Shown piece after piece: positions 44,036-57,208 of a stretch of 64,000 bases of DNA. The translations under genes and the position numbers were made by a program. The number at the start of each line of letters is the position of its first letter. The stretch's first letter is position 1. This DNA comes from Blastococcus sp. URHD0036 (GTDB lineage: Bacteria > Actinomycetota > Actinomycetes > Mycobacteriales > Geodermatophilaceae). Where the stretch lies: contig NZ_JNIK01000014.1 of assembly GCF_000701365.1 (NCBI RefSeq), forward strand, positions 1 through 64,000, given 5' to 3'. Under the pieces are notes generated by a model. It was not told where the DNA came from. It saw nothing but the letters and a program-made list of their open reading frames with translations, and searched no databases.

Positions 44036-45454
44036 ATGGACGCTAGCGGAGGTCTGCCCGGCTCCACCCCCCGTCCGCTGGTGGGGCTGCCCGCGACCGA
44101 GATCGCCGCCCGCGTGCGGTCGGGGGAGCTCACCGCCGTCGAGGTGGTGCGCGCGCACCTGGCCCACCTCGACGCGGTCGAGCCGCGGATCGGCGCCTTC
44201 CGGGTGGTCCGCCGCGAGGCGGCGCTGGCCGAGGCGGCGGCGGTCGACGCGTCGCCCGACCGGGCCCGGCTGCCCCTGGCCGGTGTCCCCGTGGCGATCA
44301 AGGACAACGTCGCCGTCGCCGGCGAGATCGCCACCGACGGCTCGTCCGCCGGCCGGCCCGTCCCGGCGACCGCGGACCACCCGGTCGTCTCCCGGCTGCG
44401 GGAGGCCGGCGCCGTCGTGCTCGGCATCACCCGCGTGCCGGAGCTGTGCCTGTACGCCTCGACCGACTCCGCCGGCGCGGTCGCCCGCAACCCCTGGGAC
44501 ACCGCTCGCTCGCCGGCCGGCAGCTCCGGGGGCAGCGCCGCCGCGGTCGCCGCGGGCGTGGTCCCGCTCGCGCACGGCAACGACGGCATGGGCTCGCTGC
44601 GGCTGCCCGCCGCCGCCTGCGGCCTGGTCACCGTCAAGCCCGGCCGGGGCGTGCTGCCCGGCGGCATCGGCGCCGACGACTGGTCGGGCATGGCCGTCAA
44701 CGGCGCGCTCACCACCACCGTGGCCGACCAGGCCCTCGCCCTCGCCGTGCTGGCGGGGGAGGAGCCCGCGGCGCCGGCCGATCCGGGGCCGCTGCGGATC
44801 GCGGTCAGCCTCCGGTCGCCGGTGCCGGGGGTGCGGGCAGACCGCGCCGCCCGCGCGGCGGTGGAGGAGACCGCCGAGCTGCTGCGGCAGGCGGGGCACA
44901 GCGTCGTCCGGCGCGACCTGGTCGTCCCGACCGAGGCCGCCGTCGCCGGGCTGGTCCGCTGGTTCGCCGGCGCGGAGGACGACGCGGAGTTCCTCGGTCT
45001 CTCGCGTGCGGCGCTGGAGCCGCGCAGCCGCACCCACGCCCGGCTGGGCCGCGCCGCCCGCCGGCTCGACCTGGTCCGGCCGGGGCCGGCCGACCGGTTC
45101 CGCGCCCGCACGGAGGCCTTCTTCGCCGACGTCGACGTGCTGCTCACCCCGGTGACCACCGGCCCGCCGCTGGCCGCGCGGCCGTGGCACGAGCGCGGTT
45201 TCCTGGCCAACGTGACGGCCAACGCGCGGTGGGCCCCGTTCGCCTCGCCGTGGAACCTCGCGGGTGTCCCGGCGGCGTCGGTCCCGGCCGGCACCCGGCC
45301 CGAGGGGTGGCCCCTGGCGGTCCAGCTGGTCGGCCCCCCGGGAGCCGAAGGACGACTACTCTGGCTGGCCGGAGATCTGGAACGCCGGCGGCCGTGGCGC
45401 CGTCACGCGCCGGTCTTCGACCCCCTCCCGTCGCCGGCCGCGGCGGCCGCCTGA
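44036..45454 (+). CDS. Amidase-signature-family hydrolase
   Basis: This is a 472-aa amidase-signature enzyme that hydrolyses amides through a Ser-cisSer-Lys triad. The catalytic Lys is in [12 protein letters not shown]. The Gly/Ser-rich loop [16 protein letters not shown] holds the cis-Ser, and the nucleophile Ser is in [16 protein letters not shown]. The C-terminal part ([20 protein letters not shown]) is the usual substrate-pocket segment. It lacks GatA's gatCB neighbours, so it is not the tRNA amidotransferase. It is probably a catabolic or detoxifying amidase; the substrate is unknown. The ATG was chosen because the longer open frame upstream overlaps the divergent hydrolase gene. Confidence 0.88.
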   Translation: MDASGGLPGSTPRPLVGLPATEIAARVRSGELTAVEVVRAHLAHLDAVEPRIGAFRVVRREAALAEAAAVDASPDRARLPLAGVPVAIKDNVAVAGEIATDGSSAGRPVPATADHPVVSRLREAGAVVLGITRVPELCLYASTDSAGAVARNPWDTARSPAGSSGGSAAAVAAGVVPLAHGNDGMGSLRLPAAACGLVTVKPGRGVLPGGIGADDWSGMAVNGALTTTVADQALALAVLAGEEPAAPADPGPLRIAVSLRSPVPGVRADRAARAAVEETAELLRQAGHSVVRRDLVVPTEAAVAGLVRWFAGAEDDAEFLGLSRAALEPRSRTHARLGRAARRLDLVRPGPADRFRARTEAFFADVDVLLTPVTTGPPLAARPWHERGFLANVTANARWAPFASPWNLAGVPAASVPAGTRPEGWPLAVQLVGPPGAEGRLLWLAGDLERRRPWRRHAPVFDPLPSPAAAAA

Positions 45455-45536
45455 GCAGCTCTGTTCTGCACGGCTGCCCCCTCCCGCCGACGCGGCCCCG
45501 GCCGACCACCCGAGCACACCGACCGACAGGACACCC

Positions 45537-48428
<2,892 letters not shown>

Positions 48429-48431
48429 CCG

Positions 48432-49237
48432 GTGGAGGCCGGGGACGTCCGGGTGGACGCCGTCTCGGACGGGACGTTCGTCGTGCGCCGGAGCTACTTC
48501 GGCGACGACGTCGACCCCGGGGCGCAGCCCGCGTTCTTCGACCGTGGCGACGCGGCCTGGCTGCCGATCGGCTGCTTCGTCGTCCGCACCGGCGGCCGCG
48601 TGGTCCTCGTCGACGCGGGGCTGGGGCCGGAGCGGGACGAGCTGCCGGACGGCATGTCGCTCACCGGCGGCCAGCTCCCGACCGGCCTGCGGGCGCTCGG
48701 GGTGCGGCCGGACGACGTCACCGACGTGGTCTGCACCCACCTGCACAGCGACCACGTCGGCTGGCTGTTCGACCTGGCCGGCGAGCCGGTGTTCCCCGCG
48801 GCGACCGTCTGGTTCGGCGCGGGGGACCGGGCGCACTTCGTCGACGGTCCCGGCGAGATGGCCGCGCACGTCCGGGACGGCTTCCGGCGCTGGGCCGGCA
48901 CCCCGCGGCTGCGCGCCCTGACCGGGGACGCCGAGGTCGCGCCCGGGATCGAGGCCGTGCTCACCCCCGGGCACACGCCGGGGCACCTGTGCCTGGCGGT
49001 GACTCCGCCGACCGGCGGGTGCTGCTCCTCGGCGACGCCATCACCTGCCCCGTCCAGCTCGCCGAGCCGGCCTGGCGGTCGATGGGAGACGTCGACCCGG
49101 CGACGGCCGCCCGCACCCGGCGGGAGCTGTGGCGGGCGCTCGCCGACCAGGGCACGACCGGGGTCGGCGCGCACTTCCCCCGCCTCGCGGAGGGGCAGGT
49201 CACCGCCGGCCCGGTCTGGGCCGAGGCGGCCGGCTGA
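48432..49237 (+). pseudogene. MBL-fold (quorum-quenching-lactonase-like) hydrolase, frameshifted
   Basis: From GTG 48432 the frame encodes a typical MBL-fold protein: GCFVVRTGGRVVLVDAGLGPE, the metal motif CTHLHSDHVG, and LTPGHTPGHLCLAV at about 49000. It then runs into low-complexity Ser/Arg/Pro junk to 49313. In the -1 frame, the expected C-terminal part continues from about 49004: DSADRRVLLLGDAITCPVQLAEPAWRS, ending EAAG-stop at 49237. The two parts make one normal protein of about 268 aa, so a net one-base loss (or 4-base deletion) near 49001-49004 broke the gene, unless it is a sequencing error. It sits 3 nt after uvrA. Confidence 0.8.
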
Positions 49238-49252
49238 CGCGACCGCCGTCGG

Positions 49253-49320
49253 CTCACCCTCACCCCGCAGCGCTGCTGTCGCCCCGCGACCCGACAGGAC
49301 CGCTGGGAGGTGACAGCGAG
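49253..49320. repeat. 68-bp dispersed repeat, copy 1 (kdpE side)
   Basis: This segment is identical to 57209-57276 at 61 of 68 positions and in the same orientation. It contains the palindrome GCAGCGCTGC, the small hairpin GTCGC-CCC-GCGAC, and ends GGGAGGTGACAGCGAG. It ends 18 nt from the kdpE stop, between convergent genes. Confidence 0.75.
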
Positions 49321-49337
49321 CGGCCGCGGGGTGGGCC

Positions 49338-50012
49338 TCAGGGCGTGAAGCGGTAGCCCATGCCCGGCTCGGTGCGCAGGTAGCGCGGGTGCGCCGGGTC
49401 GGGCTCGAGCTTGCGGCGCAGCTGGTTGAGGTAGACCCGCAGGTAGTTGGTCTCCCGCTCGTAGCCGGGGCCCCACACCGCCTGCAGCAGCTGCCGCTGC
49501 CCGACCAGCCGGCCCGGAGCGCGCAGCAGCTCGGCCAGCAACCCCCACTCGGTCGGCGTCAGGCGGACGGGGACGCCGTCCATGGTCACCTGCTTCGCGG
49601 CCAGGTCGACGGTGAAGTGGTCGGTGACCACGACCGGCTCGTCCGGCCCGGGAGCCGCCCGCCGCGACAGCGCCCGCAACCGGGCGAGCAGCTCACCCAT
49701 GTCGAAGGGCTTGGTCACGTAGTCGTCGGCGCCGGCGTCGAGCGCCTCCACCTTGTCGGTGCTGTCCGTGCGCGCCGAGAGCACCAGCACCGGCCCGGCG
49801 AACCACGGGCGCAACCCGGCCAGCACCTCGGTCCCGTCGAGGTCCGGCAGCCCGAGGTCCAGGACGACGACGTCGGGGTGTGCCGCGGCGGCCTCCTTCA
49901 GCGCGCTGCGGCCGTCGGCGGCGGTCACCACCTCGTGCCCGGCCGCCCGCAGCGTGATCCGCAGGGCCCGCAGCAGCTGGGGGTCGTCATCGACGACCAG
50001 CACGCGGCTCAC
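49338..50012 (-). CDS. kdpE: KdpE response regulator
   Basis: This is a 224-aa OmpR/PhoB-type regulator of the kdp potassium-uptake operon. The receiver has VVDDD, the phospho-acceptor Asp in VVLDLGLPDLDG and the Lys in VTKPFDMGELLAR. The winged helix ends RYLRTEPGMGYRF, typical of KdpE. The GTG start overlaps the kdpD stop by 4 nt (GTGA), so sensor and regulator are co-translated. The paired direct repeats at 52563-52611 upstream of the divergent structural genes are its likely binding site. Confidence 0.94.
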   Translation of the reverse strand: MSRVLVVDDDPQLLRALRITLRAAGHEVVTAADGRSALKEAAAAHPDVVVLDLGLPDLDGTEVLAGLRPWFAGPVLVLSARTDSTDKVEALDAGADDYVTKPFDMGELLARLRALSRRAAPGPDEPVVVTDHFTVDLAAKQVTMDGVPVRLTPTEWGLLAELLRAPGRLVGQRQLLQAVWGPGYERETNYLRVYLNQLRRKLEPDPAHPRYLRTEPGMGYRFTP

Positions 50013-52525
50013 GGGGCGACCGCCGGCACCGGCGCCATCTCCAGGGACAACACCATCGTCAGCCCGCCGCCGGGGGTGTCCTCGGCTCCGAGGGTGCCGC
50101 CCATCGTCCCGGTCAGCCCGCGGGCGACCGCCAGCCCGAGGCCGACGCCGTGCCCGGCCGGAGCGTCCCCGAGGCGCTGGAACGGGGCGAACACCCGCTC
50201 CCGGTCCGCCTCCGGGATCCCCGGCCCGCGGTCGGCGACCCGCAGCTCCACCCGGCCGGCGGCGCAGCCCCCGCGCACCGTCACCGGGCCGTCGGGGGCG
50301 TGCCGGACGGCGTTGCCCACGAGGTTGGCGACCACCCGCTCGACCAGCCCGGGGTCGGCCAGCGCCGGGGGGAGGTCGTCCGGCCAGTCGACGGTCACCC
50401 GCGGCCGGTCGGCGGCGTCCAGTTCGTCCAGCGCCCGGTGCACCACCTCGGGCAGGTCGGTGGCGACCAGCGCCGGGCTGACCGCACCCGCCTGCAGCCG
50501 GCTCATGTCCAGCAGGTCCTCGACGAGCGCGGTGAGCCGGTCCGCGGACTCGTCCACCGTGGCGACCAACTCGTCCCGGTCGTCGGGGGAGAGCGCGAGC
50601 CCACCGGTGCGCAGCGCCGAGGAGGCCGCCTTGATCCCGGCCAGGGGGGTGCGCAGGTCGTGGCTGACCGCGGCCAGCAGCGCCGTCCGCATGCTGTTCC
50701 CCGCCGCCAGCCGCTCCGCCTCGGCGGCCTGCGCCGCCAGCCGGGCCTGCTGCAGCGCGACCGCGGCCTGCTCGGCGACGGCTACCAGGACCCGCCGCTC
50801 GCCGGCCGCGAGTCCCCGGCCGCACCAGCGCAGCAGCAGGGTGTCGGTGAGCGCCACCTCGTCGACCGCGGCCCCGGTCGGGTCGCCGCAGGTGCCGACG
50901 ACGGTCTCCCCGCCGTCGCGCCGCTCGACCATGGCCACCGACTGCAGGCCGAACCCCTCCCGGATCTGCTCCAGCAGCGTCGGCAGCGCCCGGTCGCCGG
51001 CCAGCACGGAGCGGGACAGCGACGCGAGCATCGCCGTCTCGGCCCGGGACCGCGCCGCCGCGGTGGCCCGGCGGGCGGACCGGTCGACCACGGTGGCGAC
51101 GGTCAGCGCGACGACGAGGCCGCCCACCAGGGCCACGACGTCGTCGAGCCGGTTGACCGTCAGCCGTCCGGTCGGGCCGACGAAGAACCAGTTCTCCGCC
51201 AGACCACCGAGGACCGCCGCCACCAGGGCCGGCAACAGCCCGCCGAGCAGGGACACCCCGAGGACGAGGAGGAGGAAAGCGAGGAGGACGACGGGCAGCG
51301 AGGCCCCCGCGGCCAGGCACAGCGCGGTCACCACGGGCACCCCGGCGAGGCCGAGCGCCAGCCCGAGCCACCGCCGCCGCGCGGTCAGCGCGCCGGTCAG
51401 GGGCGGCAGCCGCCAGCCGTGCGAGCCGGCGTGGGCGTGCGTGACGATGTGCACGTCGATCTCGCCGGCGTCGGCGACCATCGCCCCGCCGATGCCCCGG
51501 CGCACGGCCCGGGCCCAACGCGAGCGCCGGCTGCTGCCGATCACGAGCTGGGTGGCATCGGCACCGCGGGCGAACTCGAGGAGGGCCGCGGCGACGTCGT
51601 CCCCGACCACCTGGTGGTAGCTGCCGCCGAGGCTGGTCACCAGCTCTCGCTGCGCGCGCAGCGCGTCCGGGGAGCCGCCGGTCAGGCCGTCGGGGGTGAC
51701 GACGTGGACGGCGAGCAGCGCACCGCCGGAGCGGCGGGCCACCCGCGCGGCCCGGCGGACCAGCACCTCGCCCTCCGCGCCGCCGGTCAGGGCGACGACG
51801 ACCCGCTCCCGGGCCTCCCACACGTGGTCGATGTCGTGCTCGGCCTTGTAGCTGCGCAGCCCCTCGTCGACCCGGTCGGCCAGCCACAGCAGGGCCAGCT
51901 CACGCAGGGCGGTGAGGTTGCCGACGCGGAAGTAGTTGGCCAGGGCGGCGTCCACCCGCTCGGCCGGGTAGACGTTGCCGTGGGCCATCCGCCGGCGCAG
52001 CGACTCCGGCGACATGTCCACGAGCTCGACCTGCGCCGCCCGGCGGACCACCGCGTCCGGCACCGTCTCCTGCTGGGCGACGCCGGTGATGGCCTCCACG
52101 ACGTCGGTGAGGCTCTCCAGGTGCTGCACGTTGACCGTGCTGATCACGTCGACGCCGGCCGCGAGCAGGCGCTCGACGTCCTGCCAGCGCTTGGCGTTCG
52201 GCGAGCCCGGGGCGTTGGTGTGCGCCAGCTCGTCCACGACCGCGAGGTCGGGCCGGCGGGCCAGCACGGCGTCGACGTCGAGCTCCTCCAGGCCGACGCC
52301 ACGGTGGGCGACCCGGCGTCGGGGCAGCACCTCCAGCCCGGCCAGCTGCTCGGTCGTGCGCCGCCGTCCGTGGGTCTCCACCAGCCCGACGACGACGTCC
52401 TGCCCGCGGGACGCGCGCCGGTGCGCCTCACCGAGGGCGGCGAAGGTCTTGCCGACGCCGGGTGCGGCGCCGAGGTAGATGCGCAGGGTCCCGGGGACCC
52501 CGCTGCCCGTGCTCATGCCGACCAT
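50009..52525 (-). CDS. kdpD: KdpD osmosensitive K+ sensor histidine kinase
   Basis: KdpD phosphorylates KdpE when K+ is limiting or osmolarity rises. The 838-aa protein starts with the KdpD N-terminal domain (Walker A GAAPGVGKT, then VDELAHTNAPGSPNAKRWQDVE). A universal-stress-like domain follows (about 235-355), four TM helices (about 385-480), a GAF-like region and the kinase core. The H box is AAVSHDLRTPLAGIK, the N box is ANLVGNAVRHAP, and G1 is ADRGPGIPE. In UspA-containing KdpD proteins c-di-AMP can bind this domain, which fits the riboswitch elsewhere in the window; that link is inference. The start may be ATG 52525 or ATG 52516. Confidence 0.95.
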   Translation of the reverse strand: MVGMSTGSGVPGTLRIYLGAAPGVGKTFAALGEAHRRASRGQDVVVGLVETHGRRRTTEQLAGLEVLPRRRVAHRGVGLEELDVDAVLARRPDLAVVDELAHTNAPGSPNAKRWQDVERLLAAGVDVISTVNVQHLESLTDVVEAITGVAQQETVPDAVVRRAAQVELVDMSPESLRRRMAHGNVYPAERVDAALANYFRVGNLTALRELALLWLADRVDEGLRSYKAEHDIDHVWEARERVVVALTGGAEGEVLVRRAARVARRSGGALLAVHVVTPDGLTGGSPDALRAQRELVTSLGGSYHQVVGDDVAAALLEFARGADATQLVIGSSRRSRWARAVRRGIGGAMVADAGEIDVHIVTHAHAGSHGWRLPPLTGALTARRRWLGLALGLAGVPVVTALCLAAGASLPVVLLAFLLLVLGVSLLGGLLPALVAAVLGGLAENWFFVGPTGRLTVNRLDDVVALVGGLVVALTVATVVDRSARRATAAARSRAETAMLASLSRSVLAGDRALPTLLEQIREGFGLQSVAMVERRDGGETVVGTCGDPTGAAVDEVALTDTLLLRWCGRGLAAGERRVLVAVAEQAAVALQQARLAAQAAEAERLAAGNSMRTALLAAVSHDLRTPLAGIKAASSALRTGGLALSPDDRDELVATVDESADRLTALVEDLLDMSRLQAGAVSPALVATDLPEVVHRALDELDAADRPRVTVDWPDDLPPALADPGLVERVVANLVGNAVRHAPDGPVTVRGGCAAGRVELRVADRGPGIPEADRERVFAPFQRLGDAPAGHGVGLGLAVARGLTGTMGGTLGAEDTPGGGLTMVLSLEMAPVPAVAP

Positions 52526-52562
52526 GATCGCCCCGGTCGGGCGCCCTGCCGCGGTGCGCGGC

Positions 52563-52611
52563 GTCAGGATCCCGTCAAGGGGGAACCCGGCTGTGTCAGG
52601 GACCCGTCAAG
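52563..52611 (+). promoter_or_regulatory. Paired direct repeats, likely KdpE operator
   Basis: GTCAGGATCCCGTCAAG (52563-52579) and GTCAGGGACCCGTCAAG (52595-52611) match at 15 of 17 positions and are 32 bp apart. Within each, GTCA recurs at an 11-bp spacing, the layout used by OmpR-family dimers. A -10-like TAGCGT follows at 52639-52644. They lie in the 177-bp divergent kdpD/kdpF region. Confidence 0.65.
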
Positions 52612-52702
52612 ACCGCTCTCCCCGCCTCCGGACGCTCCTAGCGTCGCCACCGGTGCGACCGGCAGCAGAGCCGGCCGCCGGACCGGATCGAGGGTGCCCG
52701 TC

Positions 52703-52786
52703 GTGGGTGACGTCCTGTTCCTGCTGCTGACCCTGGTGGTCTTCGGGCTGCTGGCGCTGGTGGCCCGTGGGGTGGAGCGGCTGTGA
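52703..52786 (+). CDS. Small membrane peptide heading the kdp operon, 27 aa
   Basis: This is a GTG-started frame (alternative GTG at 52694) encoding a single hydrophobic helix, [20 protein letters not shown], ending RGVERL. Its stop overlaps the kdpF GTG (GTGA). Small hydrophobic frames in this position, ahead of kdpF, occur in other actinobacterial kdp operons according to general knowledge. It may be a second KdpF-like stabilising peptide. It is too short for homology to settle the function. Confidence 0.6.
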   Translation: MGDVLFLLLTLVVFGLLALVARGVERL

Positions 52787-52875
52787 GCGCCGCCGAGGGC
52801 TGGATCGGGCTGGCCGTGGCGGTGGGCCTGGTGGTCTACCTGCTGGTGGCGCTGCTGTTCCCGGAGCGGTTCTGA
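52783..52875 (+). CDS. kdpF: KdpF, small subunit of the K+-transporting ATPase
   Basis: This is a 30-aa single-TM peptide with the typical KdpF pattern: [23 protein letters not shown] ending PERF. KdpF stabilises the KdpFABC complex in the membrane. GTG 52783 overlaps the upstream stop by 4 nt, and its TGA shares an A with the kdpA ATG (TGATG). This tight overlap chain shows one translationally coupled operon. Confidence 0.88.
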   Translation: MSAAEGWIGLAVAVGLVVYLLVALLFPERF

Positions 52876-54536
52876 TGTCGGCCACGGTGGCCGGCTGGCT
52901 CCAGGTCGCGCTGCTGGTCGGAGCACTGGTGGCGGTGCACCGGCCGCTCGGCGACTGGATGGCCCGCGTGTTCACCGGTCAGCGGCACAACCGCGCCGAG
53001 CGCGTGGTCTACCGCCTGGTCGGGGTGGACGCCGACGCCGAGCAGCGCTGGCCGGCGTACCTGCGCAGCGTGCTGGTCTTCTCGCTGGCCGGCGTGCTGC
53101 TGCTGTACGCCCTCCAGCGGCTGCAGCAGGCGCTGCCGCTGGACGACGGGATGTCCGCCGTCGAGCCGTCGTCGGCGTGGAACACCGCGGTCAGCTTCGT
53201 GACCAACACGAACTGGCAGGGCTACGCGGGCGAGTCGACGATGGGCTCCCTCGTCCAGATGGCCGGCCTGGCGGTGCAGAACTTCCTGTCCGCGGCGGTC
53301 GGTCTCGCGGTCGCGGTGGCGCTGGTGCGCGGGTTCGCCCGCACCCGCAGCGGCACGCTGGGCAACGCCTGGGTCGACATCACCCGCGCGGTGACCCGCA
53401 TCCTGCTGCCGCTGTCGGTGCTCGCCGCCGTCGTCCTGGTCCTCGGCGGTGTGGTGCAGAACCTGTCGGGCGGCACCGACCTGGCCACTCTGGCGGGGAT
53501 CACCCAGCACATCCCCGGTGGTCCGGTCGCCTCGCAGGAGGCGATCAAGCAGCTGGGCACCAACGGCGGCGGCTTCTTCAACGCCAACTCGGCGCACCCC
53601 TTCGAGGGGCCGAGCGCGTGGATCTCGCTGGTCGAGGTCTTCCTCTTGCTGGCGATCCCGTTCTCCCTGCCGCGGACGTTCGGCCGGATGGTCGGCGACC
53701 GGCGGCAGGGCTATGCCGTCGTCGGCGTGATGGCGGGGCTCGCCGCCGCCTCGCTGGCGCTGGCCACCTGGGCGCAGGCCCGGGCCGGGGGGGCCGCGCT
53801 GCAGCTGGCCGGCGCCGCGGCGGAGGGCCAGGAGGTCCGCTTCGGGGGGCCGCTGTCGGTGCTGTTCGGCACCGCCACCACGCTCACCTCCACCGGCGCG
53901 GTGAACTCGATGCACGACAGCTACACGCCCACGGGCGGCCTGCTGGTGCTCGGCAACATGATGCTGGGGGAGGTCGCCCCGGGCGGGGTCGGCTCCGGGC
54001 TCTACGGCCTGCTGGTGCTCGCGCTGGTCGCGGTGTTCGTCGCCGGTCTCATGGTCGGCCGCACGCCGGAGTACCTCGGCAAGAAGCTGGGCCGCCGCGA
54101 GATGACCCTCGCCTCCCTCTACGTGCTGACGACGCCGGCGCTCGTGCTCGTCGGCACCGCGGTGGCGATGTCCACCTCGGCAGGGACCGGCTCGATGCTC
54201 AACGCCGGGCCGCACGGCCTCTCCGAGGTGCTGTACGCGTTCACCTCGGCGGCGAACAACAACGGCTCGGCCTTCGCCGGGCTCTCGGCGAACACGACGT
54301 TCTACAACGTGGCGCTGGGCCTGGTGATGGCGCTGGGCCGCTTCCTGCCGATCGTGTTCGTGCTCGCCCTCGCCGGCCGGCTCGCCGCCCAGGGCCACGC
54401 GCCGGTCACCGCCGGCACCCTGCCCACCCACCGCCCGCTGTTCGTGGGGCTGCTCACCGCCGTCGTCCTCGTGGTCGTCGGGCTCACCTACCTGCCCGTG
54501 CTCTCGCTCGGGCCGATCGCAGAAGGACTCTCATGA
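52875..54536 (+). CDS. kdpA: KdpA, K+-translocating subunit
   Basis: This is a 553-aa channel-like subunit of the high-affinity K+ ATPase, with ten TM helices and four selectivity-filter loops. Conserved loops are visible in [51 protein letters not shown] and [18 protein letters not shown], each with the filter Gly. ATG 52875 overlaps the kdpF stop by 1 nt, and the stop overlaps the kdpB start (ATGA). Length and motifs are normal. Confidence 0.97.
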   Translation: MSATVAGWLQVALLVGALVAVHRPLGDWMARVFTGQRHNRAERVVYRLVGVDADAEQRWPAYLRSVLVFSLAGVLLLYALQRLQQALPLDDGMSAVEPSSAWNTAVSFVTNTNWQGYAGESTMGSLVQMAGLAVQNFLSAAVGLAVAVALVRGFARTRSGTLGNAWVDITRAVTRILLPLSVLAAVVLVLGGVVQNLSGGTDLATLAGITQHIPGGPVASQEAIKQLGTNGGGFFNANSAHPFEGPSAWISLVEVFLLLAIPFSLPRTFGRMVGDRRQGYAVVGVMAGLAAASLALATWAQARAGGAALQLAGAAAEGQEVRFGGPLSVLFGTATTLTSTGAVNSMHDSYTPTGGLLVLGNMMLGEVAPGGVGSGLYGLLVLALVAVFVAGLMVGRTPEYLGKKLGRREMTLASLYVLTTPALVLVGTAVAMSTSAGTGSMLNAGPHGLSEVLYAFTSAANNNGSAFAGLSANTTFYNVALGLVMALGRFLPIVFVLALAGRLAAQGHAPVTAGTLPTHRPLFVGLLTAVVLVVVGLTYLPVLSLGPIAEGLS

Positions 54537-56593
54537 CCACCGCCGTCCGGGCGCCGGAGCGCCCCGTCGCCCCGCGCGAGCCGCGCCCGCCCCGGCGGGC
54601 GGCGATCGACTGGCCGCAGGCGCTGGCCGGCGCCGTCCGCAAGCTCGACCCCCGGGGCCTGGTCCGCCAGCCCGTGGTGTTCGTCGTCTGGGTCGGCTCG
54701 GTGTTCTCCACCGTGCTCGCCGTCCGCGACCCGTCCGTCTTCGGGTGGGCCGTCACCGTCTGGCTCTGGCTGACCGTCCTGTTCGCCAACGCCGCCGAGG
54801 CGGTCGCCGAGGGCCGCGGCCGGGCGCAGGCGGCCACCCTCCGCGCCAGCCGCACGGCCACGGTCGCCGTCCGGCTCGACGGCACCGAGGTCCCGGCCGC
54901 CGACCTGAGGCCCGGCGACCGGGTGGTCGTCGTCGCCGGCCAGGTCGTCCCCGGCGACGGCGACGTCGTGGAGGGCATCGCCAGCGTCGACGAGTCGGCG
55001 ATCACCGGCGAGTCCGCGCCGGTGATCCGCGAGTCCGGCGGCGACCGCTCGGCGGTGACCGGCGGGACGACGGTGCTCAGCGACCGGATCGTCGTGGAGA
55101 TCACCAGCAAGCCGGGGGAGACGTTCGTCGACCGGATGATCGCCCTCGTCGAGGGCGCCGCCCGGCAGCGGACGCCGAACGAGATCGCGCTCAACATCCT
55201 GCTCAGCACGCTCACCATCGTGTTCCTGCTGGCCGTGGTGACGCTCCAGCCCATCGCGGCCTGGAGCGGCGCCGGCCAGTCGACGACGGTGCTCATCGCG
55301 CTCGTCGTCTGCCTGATCCCGACCACGATCGGCGCGCTGCTCTCCGCCATCGGCATCGCCGGCATGGACCGCCTCGTCCAGCGCAACGTGCTGGCGATGA
55401 GCGGCCGCGCGGTCGAGGCCGCCGGCGACGTGAACACGCTGCTGCTCGACAAGACCGGCACCATCACGCTCGGCAACCGCCAGGCGGCGGAGTTCGTGCC
55501 CGCGCCCGGGGTCGGCGAGCAGGAGGTGGCCGACGCCGCCCAGCTCGCCTCGCTGGCCGACGAGACACCCGAGGGCCGCAGCGTCGTCGTCCTGGCGAAG
55601 GAGCGGTACGGGCTGCGCGAGCGGAGCGACCTGGCCGGCGCGGAGTTCGTCCCGTTCACCGCGCAGACCCGGATGAGCGGGGTGGACCTCGCCGACGGCC
55701 GGACCCTGCGCAAGGGCGCGGCCGGCGCGGTCACCGACTGGGTGCGGGTGCTCGGCGGGACGGTGCCGCCGGCGGTCGACGAGGTCGTCGACGGGATCGC
55801 CGCCGCCGGCGGTACCCCGCTCGTGCTCGCCGAGCACGGCCCGGCCGGCGCCCGGGTCCTCGGCGTCGTGCACCTGAAGGACGTCGTCAAGGCGGGCATG
55901 GCCGAGCGCTTCGCCGAGCTGCGCCGGATGGGCATCCGCACCGTGATGGTCACCGGCGACAACGAGCGCACCGCCCGCGCCATCGCCGGCGAGGCGGGGA
56001 TCGACGACGTGCTGGCCGAGGCGACTCCCGAGGACAAGCTCGCGCTGATCCGCCGCGAGCAGGAGGGCGGCCGGCTGGTCGCCATGACCGGCGACGGCAC
56101 CAACGACGCCCCCGCGCTGGCCCAGGCCGACGTCGGGGTGGCGATGAACACGGGGACGACCGCGGCCAAGGAGGCCGGCAACATGGTCGACCTCGACTCC
56201 GACCCGACGAAGCTCATCGAGGTCGTCGCGATCGGCAAGCAGCTGCTCATCACCCGCGGCGCGCTGACCACCTTCTCCATCGCCAACGACCTGGCGAAGT
56301 ACTTCGCGATCCTGCCGGCGATGTTCGCCGGCTCGGTGCCCGGGCTCGCGGCGCTGGACGTGATGCGGCTGTCCTCGCCGGAGTCGGCGATCCTCTCCGC
56401 GGTCGTGTTCAACGCGCTGATCATCGTGGCGCTCGTGCCGCTGGCCCTGCGCGGCGTCCGGTACCGGCCGGGTCCGGCCTCGGCGATGTTGCGCCGCAAC
56501 CTGCTCGTCTACGGCGTCGGTGGCGTCCTGCTGCCCTTCGCCGGGATCAAGCTCCTCGACCTGTTCGTCTCCCTCCTCCCCGGGATCGCGTGA
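54533..56593 (+). CDS. kdpB: KdpB, P-type ATPase subunit
   Basis: This is a 686-aa catalytic subunit that energises K+ uptake. The phosphorylated Asp is in [13 protein letters not shown], and the dephosphorylation motif is ITGES in the actuator domain. [14 protein letters not shown] and [22 protein letters not shown] are the hinge and magnesium motifs. The TM region near [16 protein letters not shown] holds the P-type Pro. ATG 54533 overlaps the kdpA stop by 4 nt; the stop shares one nt with the kdpC ATG. Length and motifs are normal. Confidence 0.98.
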   Translation: MTTAVRAPERPVAPREPRPPRRAAIDWPQALAGAVRKLDPRGLVRQPVVFVVWVGSVFSTVLAVRDPSVFGWAVTVWLWLTVLFANAAEAVAEGRGRAQAATLRASRTATVAVRLDGTEVPAADLRPGDRVVVVAGQVVPGDGDVVEGIASVDESAITGESAPVIRESGGDRSAVTGGTTVLSDRIVVEITSKPGETFVDRMIALVEGAARQRTPNEIALNILLSTLTIVFLLAVVTLQPIAAWSGAGQSTTVLIALVVCLIPTTIGALLSAIGIAGMDRLVQRNVLAMSGRAVEAAGDVNTLLLDKTGTITLGNRQAAEFVPAPGVGEQEVADAAQLASLADETPEGRSVVVLAKERYGLRERSDLAGAEFVPFTAQTRMSGVDLADGRTLRKGAAGAVTDWVRVLGGTVPPAVDEVVDGIAAAGGTPLVLAEHGPAGARVLGVVHLKDVVKAGMAERFAELRRMGIRTVMVTGDNERTARAIAGEAGIDDVLAEATPEDKLALIRREQEGGRLVAMTGDGTNDAPALAQADVGVAMNTGTTAAKEAGNMVDLDSDPTKLIEVVAIGKQLLITRGALTTFSIANDLAKYFAILPAMFAGSVPGLAALDVMRLSSPESAILSAVVFNALIIVALVPLALRGVRYRPGPASAMLRRNLLVYGVGGVLLPFAGIKLLDLFVSLLPGIA

Positions 56594-57195
56594 TGCCTGC
56601 CCTCCGCTCGGGCCGCCAGCTGGTGGCCGCCGTCCGTCTCCTGCTCGTCGCCACCGTCGTCCTCGGCATCGGCTATCCGCTCGCCGTCACCGGCTTCGCC
56701 CAGCTCGTCGCCCCCGGCCGGGCCGACGGCTCGCTGGTCTCCGTGGACGGCGAGGTGGTCGGGTCCGCGCTCGTCGGCCAGGCGTTCACGGACGCCGCCG
56801 GCGACCCGCTGCCGCAGTACTTCCAGAGCCGCCCCTCGGCGTCCGGCTACGACGGCGCGGCCTCCGGCGGGTCGAACCTCGGGCCGAACTCGCCGGACCT
56901 GGCCGACCTGGTCGCCGCGCGCCGGGCCGCGGTGGCCGCCTTCGACGGGGTGGACCCGGGTGACGTCCCGCCCGACGCCGTGACCGCCTCGGCCTCGGGC
57001 CTCGACCCGGACATCTCGCCGGCCTACGCGGCGATCCAGGTCGACCGGGTGGCGGCCGCGCGGGGCGTGGCCCCCGCCGTCGTCCGCCAGCTCGTGGACG
57101 ACGCCACCGCCGGCCGCGACCTCGGGTTCGTCGGCGCACCGCACGTCCGGGTGCTCGAGCTCAACCTGGCGCTGGACCGCGAGCTGGGCCGCTGA
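56593..57195 (+). CDS. kdpC: KdpC subunit
   Basis: This is a 200-aa KdpC with one N-terminal TM (LLLVATVVLGIGYPLAVTGFAQL) and a periplasmic-side domain. Conserved stretches are GSALVGQAFTD, YFQSRPSASGYDGAASGGSNLGPNSPDL and SGLDPDISPAYAAIQVDRVAAARG. KdpC aids K+ affinity and assembly of the complex. It ends the operon; a 68-bp dispersed repeat follows 13 nt after its stop and no other terminator was seen there. Confidence 0.96.
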   Translation: MPALRSGRQLVAAVRLLLVATVVLGIGYPLAVTGFAQLVAPGRADGSLVSVDGEVVGSALVGQAFTDAAGDPLPQYFQSRPSASGYDGAASGGSNLGPNSPDLADLVAARRAAVAAFDGVDPGDVPPDAVTASASGLDPDISPAYAAIQVDRVAAARGVAPAVVRQLVDDATAGRDLGFVGAPHVRVLELNLALDRELGR

Positions 57196-57208
57196 CGCCG
57201 GGAGCCCA

